64,000 bases of DNA from Oxalobacteraceae bacterium (GTDB taxonomy: Bacteria > Pseudomonadota > Gammaproteobacteria > Burkholderiales > Burkholderiaceae_D): NCBI GenBank assembly GCA_021768485.1, contig JAIZVZ010000001.1, forward strand, positions 62,001-126,000. Reading direction: 5' to 3'. Below the pieces are notes generated by a model that searched no databases, was not told the origin of the DNA, and saw nothing but the letters and a program-made list of their open reading frames with translations. The translations under genes and the position numbers were made by a program. Below, in pieces: positions 29,730-38,999 of this stretch (the stretch's first letter is position 1; every line of letters starts with the position of its first letter).

Positions 29730-30068
29730 TTAACGCCTAAACAATAAGATAAGATAACTTTTCAGTGCCACGACGACGCCGGCAAGCAATGCCAGCCAAT
29801 TCAAATCGTGGTACAACCAAGCGGTCGCAGTCAATAATGCAACCGTCAATGCAACCTTGATAAACTCGCCAATAAAAAATGTCGCCACGCTGCCACCGTA
29901 GCCGCGCAGCGCATTGATATACAAGCGCAATGCAAATAATGCATTCGGCACGGCACAGCACAAGCCACCCAAGAGAGTCGAGAACAACGCGGCCTGACCG
30001 GCCAGGAGTCCTGCGATAACGCTAGCAACCAGCGTTGCCGTAAATTGCAACAGGACTAGGCGGCGCAT
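29730..30068 (-). CDS. atpI: ATP synthase subunit I
   Basis: 112 residues from the ATG at 30068 (MRRLVLLQF). Four membrane helices with a conserved NALFALRLY loop are seen. AtpI is a small accessory factor that helps assemble the c-ring. The frame extends upstream of 30068 but the extra part lies in the leader between promoter and start codon. First gene of the operon. Confidence 0.85.
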   Translation of the reverse strand: MRRLVLLQFTATLVASVIAGLLAGQAALFSTLLGGLCCAVPNALFALRLYINALRGYGGSVATFFIGEFIKVALTVALLTATAWLYHDLNWLALLAGVVVALKSYLILLFRR

Positions 30069-30141
30069 CGTTTTCCCTATCGCACAGCGATCGCGAATTA
30101 TCGGATCGTGCGGTGAATGTACATTTTTTCTAAGCCACAGG

Positions 30142-30171
30142 ATTATAAGGGTTATTGCTGACAAACGTCAA
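30142..30171 (-). promoter_or_regulatory. Sigma70 promoter of the ATP synthase operon
   Basis: On the minus strand TTGACG (30166-30171) and TATAAT (30142-30147) are separated by 18 bp. The -10 is a perfect consensus match and the -35 has five of six matches. The expected start near 30134 gives a leader of about 65 nt before atpI. Confidence 0.85.
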
Positions 30172-30275
30172 ACCATTGAAGCCATCGCACGCCAAAAATG
30201 CCCTATAAAAGAGACACTTACGCACCAGAAATTGCCCTCTGTTTCGGCGATATGCACCACATCGGCGCACCCCTC

Positions 30276-30289
30276 TTGACCGCAGTCAA
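30276..30289. promoter_or_regulatory. FNR/ANR-type palindrome upstream of the atp operon
   Basis: TTGAC-CGCA-GTCAA is a perfect dyad that fits the FNR/ANR half-site spacing (TTGAT/TTGAC with four central bases). It lies about 120 bp upstream of the atp -10, between atpI and mipA, and could regulate the atp operon. Only the sequence pattern supports it. Confidence 0.4.
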
Positions 30290-30297
30290 GAATTTGA

Positions 30298-31149
30298 TTA
30301 TTTGCCGGCCAATTCGGCCCGCGCGAAGGTCCACGCCAAGGCCAAGCCAAACGATGTGCCGCTGTTTTTTTTAAACAAAGGACTGTTGCGATTGGCGGCG
30401 CCGCGGTAATTGTCATAACGGGCAAAAGCGTACAGACGCCAGTCCCGATTCAAATCGCGGCCGGCCAGCAGGCTCAGGCGGGTGAGCAGCAAGCCTTGTT
30501 TGGCTTCATATGCAGGGCGTTCGGCCGTCGCATAAGGCGGCGCAACCGTATAAAAATACTGTTGCAGGTGGTCGTTGCCGAACACGGAACTGAGCGAAAC
30601 GCTGCCGCCCCAGCCGCGATACAACTCGCGCGCTTCATAGACGAGGCGCGGCTCGAACGTGATGCCTTGCGTGCGCACGCCGGCGTGCGCCTCGATCACT
30701 GCGCGCAGCGGCAACTCGAGCTTGAGCTGCGAACCCGGCGACGGTCGCGCCAGGCCGATTTTCAGGCGCGGCCCGAATTCGACCAGCGTGCCGAGATCGG
30801 GCATGCCGCGCCGCGCCGCGACCTGGTCCGAGCGGGCCGGCAGCGAAGCGGCAAAACCGAGATCGAGTTCGATCGCCTCCGAGTGAAACAGGCGCGCACC
30901 GATGCCGCTGGCGTCCGCGCGCAGCACCTCGCCGCGATAAATCAGATACGGCAAGGCCAGCGCGCGCGTGCTGCGCTCGTCGGCCGCAGGATAGGCTGGC
31001 GTCGAGAGAAGGCCGCCGATGGCACCCACTTCCCACAACGGCAGTTGTTCGGCCGTGGTTTGTTCGGCCGTGGTTTGCTGGGCCAGCGCGCCGGCCACCG
31101 GCCAGCAAGCGGCTGCAAACGCAGCGAGCAGGCGCAGGCGATATGTCAT
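30298..31149 (-). CDS. MipA/OmpV family outer-membrane protein
   Basis: About 283 residues from the ATG at 31149 (MTYRLRLLAAF). A signal peptide (residues 1-23, ending GALA) precedes a beta-rich barrel with alternating hydrophobic strands, such as LALPYLIYRGEVL and YAFARYDNYRGAANRNSPL; the last strand ends near AWTF. MipA was found as a scaffold between a lytic transglycosylase and PBP1b in E. coli, but the family is broader. A 15-bp duplication codes for TTAEQTTAEQ just after the signal peptide. Confidence 0.85.
   Translation of the reverse strand: MTYRLRLLAAFAAACWPVAGALAQQTTAEQTTAEQLPLWEVGAIGGLLSTPAYPAADERSTRALALPYLIYRGEVLRADASGIGARLFHSEAIELDLGFAASLPARSDQVAARRGMPDLGTLVEFGPRLKIGLARPSPGSQLKLELPLRAVIEAHAGVRTQGITFEPRLVYEARELYRGWGGSVSLSSVFGNDHLQQYFYTVAPPYATAERPAYEAKQGLLLTRLSLLAGRDLNRDWRLYAFARYDNYRGAANRNSPLFKKNSGTSFGLALAWTFARAELAGK
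31046..31075 (-). repeat. 15-bp tandem duplication in mipA
   Basis: Two exact copies of TGTTCGGCCGTGGTT, giving the repeated pentapeptide TTAEQ at the mature N-terminus. Confidence 0.9.
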
Positions 31150-31157
31150 CGCCAACC

Positions 31158-32744
31158 CTAGACGGCGGCGCTGCCGCGGTAGTGGTCCACTTCGCGGTAG
31201 CTGCGTGCATACAGCGCAAATGCCAATGCCGCCAGCAAGGCAAACACGGCAAAGAAAAACATCTGGAACGCCGTCACGCTCAGGCTCAGCGTGGCAATGT
31301 GCGCCGTGAGCGCCGGGCTTTTCACGCTGACATTGGCCAGCAAGACCCACAGATTGCCGACCGTGACCGACAAATTGAAAAAACTCATGATCGTGCCCTT
31401 CATGGCGGCCGGCGCCTGACTGTAGGCAAACTCGAGACCGGTCGCCGACACCAGCACTTCGCCCATCGTCAAAAGCATGTACGGCAAAATTTGCCAGGCC
31501 AGCGACAGCGGCCTGCCGCCATCGAGCAGCAATTGTATGGCGCCGACCACGATCCAGGCCAGTCCGGCCAGCGCAATGCCGGCGCCCATGCGGCGCAGCG
31601 CCGTAATCTTCAAGCCGAGGCGCGTCAACAGCGGGAACAGCAAAAGGTTATTAAACGGAATGAGCAGCATGACCAGCAAAGGGTTGAGCGCCTGCATTTG
31701 GGTCGGCTCGAACCACGATGGCGGCAGCATCTGATTGCCCTGCAATACCCAGGTCGACGCCTTCTGATCGAACAGCGACCAAAATGGCGTCGTCAGCGCA
31801 AACACGACGAGGATACGCAGCACGGCGCGCGCCCCTTCGACCGCTTCCGGCGGATGCACACCGTCGGCGCGCGCCATCTGCAGCCAGGCGCCGGCGCCAC
31901 CGAAACCGAGCACGAGCACGAGCGCCAGACACAATCCGGCCACCACGCCGAGCGCCGGAATGGCTGCCAGCGCGCCGAGCGCGAGCAGCACGCCAAACAG
32001 TGCCAGCAATGTGCCCGCCTGCGCGCACTCCCGCAACGGGCACAGCAGGGCCGTGCGCACAACGGCCAGAAAGCCGTGCGGATCGGCCGCGGCCGGCGCC
32101 ACATGGACGTAACGGCGCCGCCCGAGCCAGAACACCAGCGTGGCGATCCCCATCAGCACGCCGGGGATGCCGAAGGCGACGCCGGCGCCATAGCGCTTCA
32201 AGAAAATCGGCATCAGCAGCGAGGCGAAAAACGAACCGAAATTGATAATCCAGTAAAACGCATCGAACACGAGCTTGGCCCAATGCTTATTGCTCTGATC
32301 GAACTGGTCGCCGACAAACGAAGCCACCAGCGGCTTGATGCCGCCCGAGCCGAGCGCGATCAGGAACAGCCCTGTATAAAATCCATTGCGCTGGTTCTCG
32401 AACAGCGCGAGCATCGCATGGCCGGCGCAGTATATGACGCTAAACCATAGCACCGTATTGTATTTGCCGAAAAAGCGGTCGGCCAGCCAGCCGCCGAGCA
32501 GCGGGAAAAAATACACGCCGATCACAAAGGTATGGAACACTTCCTTCGAGGCGCCGGCGCGCAGCGGCTCGGGAATCGAGAGCAGCAGGCTGCCCATCAA
32601 AAACACGGTCAGGATGTTGCGCATGCCGTAAAAGCTGAAACGCTCGCAGCCTTCGTTGGCAATGATGAAGGGGATCTGGCGCGGCAGGCGGCCTGCCGAG
32701 GCGGCCGGCAAAGCCGGCGCAGCAGCGGTATCGGTCGGGTTCAA
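31158..32744 (-). CDS. POT-family proton-coupled peptide transporter
   Basis: 528 residues with about 14 hydrophobic helices. The POT signature ExxERFxxY is present (NEGCERFSFYGMRN), as is the loop GGWLADRFFGKYNT. It imports di- and tripeptides with protons; homologues include DtpA and DtpT. It ends 8 bp before the mipA start and begins 42 bp from the parB stop, so these genes may be co-transcribed. Confidence 0.9.
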   Translation of the reverse strand: MNPTDTAAAPALPAASAGRLPRQIPFIIANEGCERFSFYGMRNILTVFLMGSLLLSIPEPLRAGASKEVFHTFVIGVYFFPLLGGWLADRFFGKYNTVLWFSVIYCAGHAMLALFENQRNGFYTGLFLIALGSGGIKPLVASFVGDQFDQSNKHWAKLVFDAFYWIINFGSFFASLLMPIFLKRYGAGVAFGIPGVLMGIATLVFWLGRRRYVHVAPAAADPHGFLAVVRTALLCPLRECAQAGTLLALFGVLLALGALAAIPALGVVAGLCLALVLVLGFGGAGAWLQMARADGVHPPEAVEGARAVLRILVVFALTTPFWSLFDQKASTWVLQGNQMLPPSWFEPTQMQALNPLLVMLLIPFNNLLLFPLLTRLGLKITALRRMGAGIALAGLAWIVVGAIQLLLDGGRPLSLAWQILPYMLLTMGEVLVSATGLEFAYSQAPAAMKGTIMSFFNLSVTVGNLWVLLANVSVKSPALTAHIATLSLSVTAFQMFFFAVFALLAALAFALYARSYREVDHYRGSAAV

Positions 32745-32786
32745 AGCAGGCAGGCTCTCAGGCGAGATTGATAAAACGCCGGACGA

Positions 32787-33692
32787 TCAGGCGCGCAAAC
32801 GCGCGATCAAACCGTCGAGCACATCGAGGTCGGCAAAGTCGATCACCATCTGGCCGCGTCCCTTGCTGCCCATCTTGAACACCACCGAGGTCGCCAGAAC
32901 GTCGGACAACTCTTCCTCGAGACGCGCGATGTCGCCCGATTTTTCCTTGCCGGCCGGCCGCGCGGCGCCGTTCGAGGACAGTGCCGCGGTCGTGCGCGCG
33001 GTCAGTTTTTCGGTCTCGCGCACCGACATGCGCTTGGCCACGACTTGATTGGCCAGGTTGATCTGGGTGGCGGCATCGACCGCCAGCAGCGCGCGCGCAT
33101 GGCCCATGTCGATATCGCCGGCCATCAGCATGGTTTGCACCGGCTTGGCCAGATTGAGCAGGCGCAGCAGGTTCGAGACCGCGCTGCGCGAACGGCCGAC
33201 AGCGCCGGCCGCCTGTTCGTGGGTAAACGAAAAATCGGTGATCAGGCGGTGGATGCCCTGCGCTTCTTCAAGCGGATTCAAGTCTTCGCGCTGGATATTT
33301 TCGATCAGCGCCATGGCGGCGGCGGCTTCGTCGTCGACGTCCTTGACCAGCACCGGAATCTGCTCCAGGCCGGCGATCTGGGCCGCGCGGAAACGCCGCT
33401 CGCCGGCGATGATTTCGTAGCGCGTCTCGATATTGCCGGCGCCTTGATACTGGCCGACAGGACGTACCAGGATCGGCTGCATGATGCCTTGCGCCTTGAT
33501 CGAGGCCGCCAGTTCATTCAAAGCGCCTTCATCCATGCGCGTGCGCGGCTGATATTTACCGGCCTGCAGCTGCGCAATCGCCAATACGTTCGGCGCCCCC
33601 GGCAGCGCCAGCGTGCTGTCGGAAAAATCGATGGCGCCGCCCAACAGGGCGTCCAGGCCGCGCCCGAGGCCTTTGGATTTTTTAGTAACCAT
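32787..33692 (-). CDS. parB: Chromosome-partitioning protein ParB
   Basis: About 301 residues from the ATG at 33692 (MVTKKSKGLGRGLDALLG). The N-terminal GLGRGLDALL motif, CTPase box GERRFRAAQIAG and the HTH (SFTHEQAAGAVGRSRSAVSNLLRLL) are present. ParB binds parS, spreads as a CTP-loaded clamp and recruits ParA and SMC. Two perfect parS sites lie at 37940 and 37979. It is downstream of parA in the usual order. Confidence 0.95.
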   Translation of the reverse strand: MVTKKSKGLGRGLDALLGGAIDFSDSTLALPGAPNVLAIAQLQAGKYQPRTRMDEGALNELAASIKAQGIMQPILVRPVGQYQGAGNIETRYEIIAGERRFRAAQIAGLEQIPVLVKDVDDEAAAAMALIENIQREDLNPLEEAQGIHRLITDFSFTHEQAAGAVGRSRSAVSNLLRLLNLAKPVQTMLMAGDIDMGHARALLAVDAATQINLANQVVAKRMSVRETEKLTARTTAALSSNGAARPAGKEKSGDIARLEEELSDVLATSVVFKMGSKGRGQMVIDFADLDVLDGLIARLRA

Positions 33693-33753
33693 AATGCTCT
33701 TTCTGTGTACGTCAACCGCGCTCATGTCGCGGCATGGATTGTCCGGGTCCGGC

Positions 33754-34524
33754 CTACATGGCCGAGATGCGTTCGACCATTTCGGCGCCGAACGCAATAT
33801 ACGCTTGCGCGCCCTTGGATGCGGCGTCGAAATTGACGCCCGGCATGCCGTAGGATGGCGCTTCGGCCAGCCGCACATTACGCGGAATAATGGTCTTGAA
33901 GACCTTGTCGCCGAAATGCTGCTCGAGCTGGGCCGACACTTGCTGCGACAAGGTCATGCGCGGATCGAACATCACGCGCAGCAAACCGATGATCTTCAAA
34001 TCCTGGTTCAGGTTGGCATGCACTTTCTTGATCGTGTTGACCAGATCCGACAAGCCTTCGAGTGCATAGTATTCGCACTGCATCGGGATGATGACGCCGT
34101 GCGCGGCGCACAAGCCGTTCAAGGTCAGCATCGAGAGGGCCGGCGGACAGTCGATCAAGATGAAATCGTACTGCTCGTCGACCAGCGCCAGCGCATCCTT
34201 GAGGCGCCGCTCGCGCCGCTCGAGGTCGACCATCTCGACTTCGGCGCCGGCCAGCTCGCGATTGGACGGCAAGACATCGAACTGCCCTGCTTGCGATGTC
34301 TGGCGCGCCGTGACGACGTCCGACATGCCGACCAACACTTCATAGGTCGAGGCCGTCAGCTCGGCCTTGTTGATGCCGGCGCCCATGGTGGCATTGCCTT
34401 GCGGGTCGAGGTCGACCAGCAAGACGCGCTGTTTGAGAATGGCCAGGCCGGCGGCCAGGTTGACGGTAGTGGTGGTCTTGCCAACGCCGCCTTTTTGATT
34501 GGCGACACAAAATATTTTTGCCAT
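33754..34524 (-). CDS. parA: Chromosome-partitioning ATPase ParA (Soj)
   Basis: 256 residues. The deviant Walker A motif KGGVGKTTT begins at residue 11, and DFILIDCPPALS gives the Walker B part. It segregates origin regions with ParB. The gene is between parB and a LysE-type gene. Confidence 0.96.
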   Translation of the reverse strand: MAKIFCVANQKGGVGKTTTTVNLAAGLAILKQRVLLVDLDPQGNATMGAGINKAELTASTYEVLVGMSDVVTARQTSQAGQFDVLPSNRELAGAEVEMVDLERRERRLKDALALVDEQYDFILIDCPPALSMLTLNGLCAAHGVIIPMQCEYYALEGLSDLVNTIKKVHANLNQDLKIIGLLRVMFDPRMTLSQQVSAQLEQHFGDKVFKTIIPRNVRLAEAPSYGMPGVNFDAASKGAQAYIAFGAEMVERISAM

Positions 34525-34540
34525 TATTTTTCTTTTTCGA

Positions 34541-35191
34541 TCACGACGCGGTCGTTAATTTCACCCCAAAACCGATCAGGAACACCCCGGCGGCACGTTG
34601 CAGCAACTGGCCCAGACGGCCATTGCGCTTGAAGCGCCGGGCCAGCTGGTGGACGGCCAGCACACAAGAACAGCAAAACAACAAAGTCAGCGCACTCACC
34701 GTCAGCGCCATCAACAACAAGGTGGCCGCACCGTGATGCCGGGCGCGGTCGATAAACAAGGGAAAGAACGCCATGTAAAACACGATCGCCTTCGGGTTCA
34801 TCAAGGTGACCAGGAACAGGCGCGTGAACGGCCTTGCCAGCAGCCCCGGCCGCGCCACTTCCTCAGCAGATGCGGCCGAAGCGCTAGCCGATGCGGGCCC
34901 GCGCCGGGTCCGCAGCAAGCCAATGCCGAGGTAAATCAGATAGGCCGCGCCGCCATACTGGATCGCCTTGAAAACGGTGGGATTGGCTTGCAGCAGCGCC
35001 GCCACGCCAAGCGCGGCCAGCAGCATGTGAACCCAGTCGCCGCACACCACGCCGGCCGTCGCCAGCACGCCGGCGCGGCGCCCCTGATTGCCGGTGGCCG
35101 CCAGAATGCCGAGCAAGCCGGGACCGGGAATGGCTAAAAAGACCAGGACGGCCAGGACGAAACTTGGGTAATTGCTAACTCCAAAAAACAT
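34541..35191 (-). CDS. LysE/RhtB-family amino acid exporter
   Basis: 216 residues with about six membrane helices. The N-terminal motif FLAIPGPGLLGILAATGNQGRRAG and LMNPKAIVFYMAFFP are typical of LysE/RhtB exporters. It sits between rsmG and parA, a position not usual for these two partners, and is probably co-transcribed with them. Confidence 0.88.
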   Translation of the reverse strand: MFFGVSNYPSFVLAVLVFLAIPGPGLLGILAATGNQGRRAGVLATAGVVCGDWVHMLLAALGVAALLQANPTVFKAIQYGGAAYLIYLGIGLLRTRRGPASASASAASAEEVARPGLLARPFTRLFLVTLMNPKAIVFYMAFFPLFIDRARHHGAATLLLMALTVSALTLLFCCSCVLAVHQLARRFKRNGRLGQLLQRAAGVFLIGFGVKLTTAS

Positions 35192-35215
35192 GGATTGCCT
35201 CCTCGCGTTGCGCCA

Positions 35216-35896
35216 TCACGCCGGCTTCGATTCTTGTATAAATATCAAGTGTCGTTCGGCATCCATGCCCGGCACCTGCAGGCGCCGCACTTCGGCGATG
35301 CGCCAGGCAGCCGGCAGACGCTCTTGCTCGTCGCGCGGCGCCACCCCTTTCAGGGCAATGAAACGGCCATGGTCTGCCAGCAAATGCCCGGACCAGTTGA
35401 CGAAATCGGAAAGGTCGGCAAACGCGCGCGACGTGATGACATCGAATTTGCTCGCCACTTGCAGTTGTTCAACACGCATCGTATGCACGCTGACATTCGC
35501 CAGGCCCAGCTCGGCCTTCACCTGGGTCAGAAATGCCGTTTTTTTATGCACCGTGTCGATCAGTGCCACCTGCATGGCGGGATAGGCAATCGCCAGCACC
35601 AGGCCCGGCAAACCGCCGCCGGCGCCGACATCGAGCACGCGCTGCGCACCGGCAAACGCCGGCACGGCAGCCAGGCAATCGAGCAAATGCTGGACCACCA
35701 TGGCGTGCGGATCGCGCACCGCCGTCAGATTATAGACGCCATTCCATTTCACCAGGAGTGCCAGATAGGCCAATAATTGCTGGTGCTGGGCTGCCGACAA
35801 GTCCAGGCCCAGCGCCCGCGTGCCGTCGGCTAACACGCCTGAAAGCGTCGGCAGCGAAGCGGCCAGCGCGCCTTGAGCAGCCTTGGGATGACTCAT
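35216..35896 (-). CDS. rsmG: 16S rRNA (guanine(527)-N7)-methyltransferase
   Basis: 226 residues with the SAM-binding motif [18 protein letters not shown] and the conserved YNLTAVRDP start region. It methylates G527 of 16S rRNA, and loss gives streptomycin tolerance in some bacteria. Its start overlaps the mnmG stop by 4 bp (ATGA). Confidence 0.95.
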   Translation of the reverse strand: MSHPKAAQGALAASLPTLSGVLADGTRALGLDLSAAQHQQLLAYLALLVKWNGVYNLTAVRDPHAMVVQHLLDCLAAVPAFAGAQRVLDVGAGGGLPGLVLAIAYPAMQVALIDTVHKKTAFLTQVKAELGLANVSVHTMRVEQLQVASKFDVITSRAFADLSDFVNWSGHLLADHGRFIALKGVAPRDEQERLPAAWRIAEVRRLQVPGMDAERHLIFIQESKPA

Positions 35897-37839
35897 TGCC
35901 CGCCCTCCCCCGGTTTTTGCTTGGCACCCGGATTGGCAAAGCCGCTCACGCCGCGCTTTTTCAAGTGCACCAGCAGCAGCGAGATGGCGGCCGGCGTGAT
36001 GCCGGAAATGCGCGAAGCCTGGCCCAGCGTGGCCGGGCGCTGACGGTCGAGCTTTTGCCGCACTTCGACCGACAGCGCCTCGATGGTCAGATAGTCGAAA
36101 CTGGGCGGCAGCACCAGATTTTCAAAGTATTCGTGGCGCTCGACTTCCTTGGCCTGGCGCTCGATATAGCCGGCGTACTTGAGCTGGATTTCGACTTGCT
36201 CTTTGACGGCAGCATCGGCCACCGGCGTGCCGCCGAGCGCTTCGCCGTGCAGCCCGCTCAAACTCATCAGGGTGTCGTATTCGATATCGGGGCGCGCCAG
36301 CAAATCGGCCAGCGCATATTCGCGTTCGATCGGTTTGCCGATCACGCGCTCGGCCTCGGCCGCGGCCAGCATGCGCGGATTGATCCACGTGGAACGTAGC
36401 CGTTCGAGCTCGCGTGCAATCGCTTCTTGCTTGATCGAATACGCGGCCCACTGCGCTTCGCCGATACAACCGAGCTGGCGGCCGATTTCGGTCAGGCGCA
36501 AATCAGCATTGTCTTCGCGCAAGCTCAAGCGGTATTCGGCACGGCTGGTAAACATGCGATACGGCTCGAGCACCCCTTGCGTGACGAGGTCGTCGACCAG
36601 CACGCCCAGATAGGCTTGCGAACGCGATGGAATCCAGGCGTCCCTGCCCTGCGTCAACAGCGCCGCATTCAAGCCGGCCAGCATGCCTTGCGCGGCCGCT
36701 TCTTCGTAACCGGTGGTGCCGTTGATCTGACCGGCAAAAAACAGGCCGGCGATCTGCCGCGTCTCGAGCGAGGCCTTCAAGCCGCGCGGGTCGAAATAAT
36801 CATATTCGATCGCATAGCCGGGGCGCAAAATATGCGCATGCTCCATGCCGACCATCGATTGCACCAAGGCCAGCTGGACATCGAATGGCAAACTCGTCGA
36901 AATGCCATTCGGATAATATTCATTGGTCGTCAAGCCTTCCGGTTCGAGAAAGATTTGATGCGCGCTCTTGCCGGCGAAGCGATGAATCTTGTCTTCGATC
37001 GACGGACAATAGCGCGGACCGACGCCTTCGATCACGCCCGTATACATCGGACTGCGGTCGAGGCCGGCGCGAATCAGGTCGTGCGTATGCTCGTTGGTAT
37101 GGGTTACCCAGCATGGCATTTGCTGCGGATGCATGGCACTCGTGCCCATGACCGAAAACACGGGAATCGGATCGGTGTCGCCGCCCTGCGCCGTCATCTT
37201 GGAAAAATCGATCGTGCGGCCATCGATGCGCGGCGGCGTCCCCGTCTTCAGGCGCCCTTGCGGCAAATGCATCTCTTTCAGGCGTGCCGACAGCGACACG
37301 GCCGGCGGATCGCCGGCACGGCCGGCCGGATAATTATTCAGGCCGACATGAATCTTGCCATCTAAAAATGTACCGGCCGTCAAGACCACGGCCCGCGCGC
37401 GAAACTGCAAACCGATTTGCGTCACGGCGCCGACCACGCGTTCGCCTTCGAGCATCAAATCGTCGACAGCTTGTTGAAACAACCACAGATTCGGCTGGTT
37501 TTCGAGCCGCGAGCGGATCGCTTGCTTATACAAAATGCGATCGGCCTGGGCCCGCGTGGCACGCACGGCCGGCCCTTTCGACGAATTCAAGATCCGGAAT
37601 TGAATGCCTGCCTCATCCGTTGCAATCGCCATCGCGCCGCCCATGGCATCGACTTCGCGCACCAGATGCCCCTTGCCGATGCCGCCGATGGACGGGTTGC
37701 ACGACATCTGGCCCAGGGTTTCGATGTTATGTGAAAGCAATAAAGTCTTTTGACCCATGCGTGCCGACGCCAGTGCGGCTTCGGTACCGGCATGGCCACC
37801 GCCAACAACGATGACGTCAAACTCGGAAGGGAATAACAT
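35893..37839 (-). CDS. mnmG: tRNA uridine 5-carboxymethylaminomethyl modification enzyme MnmG
   Basis: 648 residues, the usual length. The FAD-binding motif [18 protein letters not shown] lies at the N-terminus, and motifs [23 protein letters not shown] and [11 protein letters not shown] follow. With MnmE it modifies wobble U34 of several tRNAs. It leads the gid-par operon; a TATAAT box and two parS sites lie upstream. Confidence 0.97.
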   Translation of the reverse strand: MLFPSEFDVIVVGGGHAGTEAALASARMGQKTLLLSHNIETLGQMSCNPSIGGIGKGHLVREVDAMGGAMAIATDEAGIQFRILNSSKGPAVRATRAQADRILYKQAIRSRLENQPNLWLFQQAVDDLMLEGERVVGAVTQIGLQFRARAVVLTAGTFLDGKIHVGLNNYPAGRAGDPPAVSLSARLKEMHLPQGRLKTGTPPRIDGRTIDFSKMTAQGGDTDPIPVFSVMGTSAMHPQQMPCWVTHTNEHTHDLIRAGLDRSPMYTGVIEGVGPRYCPSIEDKIHRFAGKSAHQIFLEPEGLTTNEYYPNGISTSLPFDVQLALVQSMVGMEHAHILRPGYAIEYDYFDPRGLKASLETRQIAGLFFAGQINGTTGYEEAAAQGMLAGLNAALLTQGRDAWIPSRSQAYLGVLVDDLVTQGVLEPYRMFTSRAEYRLSLREDNADLRLTEIGRQLGCIGEAQWAAYSIKQEAIARELERLRSTWINPRMLAAAEAERVIGKPIEREYALADLLARPDIEYDTLMSLSGLHGEALGGTPVADAAVKEQVEIQLKYAGYIERQAKEVERHEYFENLVLPPSFDYLTIEALSVEVRQKLDRQRPATLGQASRISGITPAAISLLLVHLKKRGVSGFANPGAKQKPGEGGQ

Positions 37840-37871
37840 AGTGTGCTTACAGGACAGAGAACAGAGGGCAG

Positions 37872-37877
37872 ATTATA
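37872..37877 (-). promoter_or_regulatory. Probable -10 box of the mnmG promoter
   Basis: A perfect TATAAT on the minus strand, 33 bp upstream of the mnmG start. No good -35 hexamer is seen at 16-18 bp, so it may depend on an activator or a weak -35. Confidence 0.45.
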
Positions 37878-37939
37878 AAGTCTTTTTGCGGCGCCGGATT
37901 GTTTATCACTGTATTTTGACGTGCCGCAAGCGACAAATT

Positions 37940-37955
37940 TGTTCCACGTGAAACA
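37940..37955. promoter_or_regulatory. parS site 1
   Basis: TGTTCCACGTGAAACA matches the widespread bacterial parS consensus TGTTNCACGTGAAACA exactly. It lies about 100 bp upstream of the mnmG start codon. Confidence 0.95.
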
Positions 37956-37978
37956 AACAAGGCTATCGCCGCAGTCAT

Positions 37979-37994
37979 TGTTTCACGTGAAACA
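37979..37994. promoter_or_regulatory. parS site 2
   Basis: TGTTTCACGTGAAACA is a perfect 16-bp palindromic parS, 39 bp from the first. The pair is in the gap between mnmG and the TSUP gene and binds ParB. Confidence 0.96.
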
Positions 37995-38021
37995 GCGCCT
38001 TGCGCCATCGCTAGTCCATGC

Positions 38022-38786
38022 CTACATGGTCAGCGCGCTATACCCGGTCTTGATGATCAAGACCGATACCACACATAAAAACAATTTACGGACGACAGCA
38101 CTGCCATGCCGAATCGCCAGCCGGGTCCCGATCAAGGCGCCCGCAATCTGGCACCCAGCCATCATCAAGCCGACCGTCCACAACAAATGATCGCTATATG
38201 CAAACCAGATCAGGGCGGCGATATTGGTCGCCAGATTGACCACTTTGGCGCCGGCCGACGCCCCGAGAAAATCGAAGCCGAAGACCCGTATAAACAAAAA
38301 CAATAAAAAACTGCCGGTGCCGGGGCCGAACAAGCCATCATAAAGACCGATCCCGGCCCCGAGCAGCACAGCCAAGAACTGCTCTTTGCGGCCGCCGTGA
38401 CGCGGCGCGTGCACGGCGCCGAAGTCTTTTTTGGCAAACGTATAGACGGCCACCGCCAACAAGACAAAAGGCAAGGCTTTTCGAATCACATCGCCCGGCA
38501 CCTTGGTCACGGCATAGGCCCCGACAAGCGATAGACAAAAGGCGGCGATGGCCGCCGGCAGCACGGCGCTCCAGGCCAACGGCACGCGGCGCCCATAATG
38601 CATGGCGGCAGCACTGGTGCCAAAGCAACTGGCCAGCTTGTTGGTTCCCAAAATTGTTGCCGGCAACACCGACGGCAGGGCCGCAAACATCATCGGCAAT
38701 TGAATCAAGCCTCCGCCGCCGACCATGGCATCGACCAATCCGGCAAAAAATGCCGCCCCCAACAACATCATCATATCAATCGTCAT
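38022..38786 (-). CDS. TSUP-family (TauE/SafE) sulfite/sulfonate-type permease
   Basis: About 254 residues from the ATG at 38786 (MTIDMMMLLG); a GTG at 38798 is an alternative. It has seven to eight hydrophobic helices and the family motifs GLVDAMVGGGGLIQLP and GLYDGLFGPGTGSF. Family members export or import sulfite, sulfoacetate and other small anions. The substrate cannot be told. It stands alone between parS and the alcohol dehydrogenase. Confidence 0.88.
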   Translation of the reverse strand: MTIDMMMLLGAAFFAGLVDAMVGGGGLIQLPMMFAALPSVLPATILGTNKLASCFGTSAAAMHYGRRVPLAWSAVLPAAIAAFCLSLVGAYAVTKVPGDVIRKALPFVLLAVAVYTFAKKDFGAVHAPRHGGRKEQFLAVLLGAGIGLYDGLFGPGTGSFLLFLFIRVFGFDFLGASAGAKVVNLATNIAALIWFAYSDHLLWTVGLMMAGCQIAGALIGTRLAIRHGSAVVRKLFLCVVSVLIIKTGYSALTM

Positions 38787-38999
38787 AGACGGCGCCACCG
38801 CAAGACCATACTGGAAAACAGCAGCATACTAATAAAAGTCGGCCGCATGTCATATCCAGGCAGAATTAATTGAAAAATAAACAGAATAGCGACGCGGCAA
38901 CGCCGGTGCCGGCCGCGCTGTCCGTGCCACGCTTTTATACCGGCAAGCTGTCAGCGAGCGAACTGATGCAATTCCGATCCACCATGACGAGAGGCCCGC

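Noticed and set aside
38799-38999. Small ORFs between TSUP and the alcohol dehydrogenase
   Set aside because: No ribosome-binding site or conserved composition; the region is simply the divergent promoter gap.
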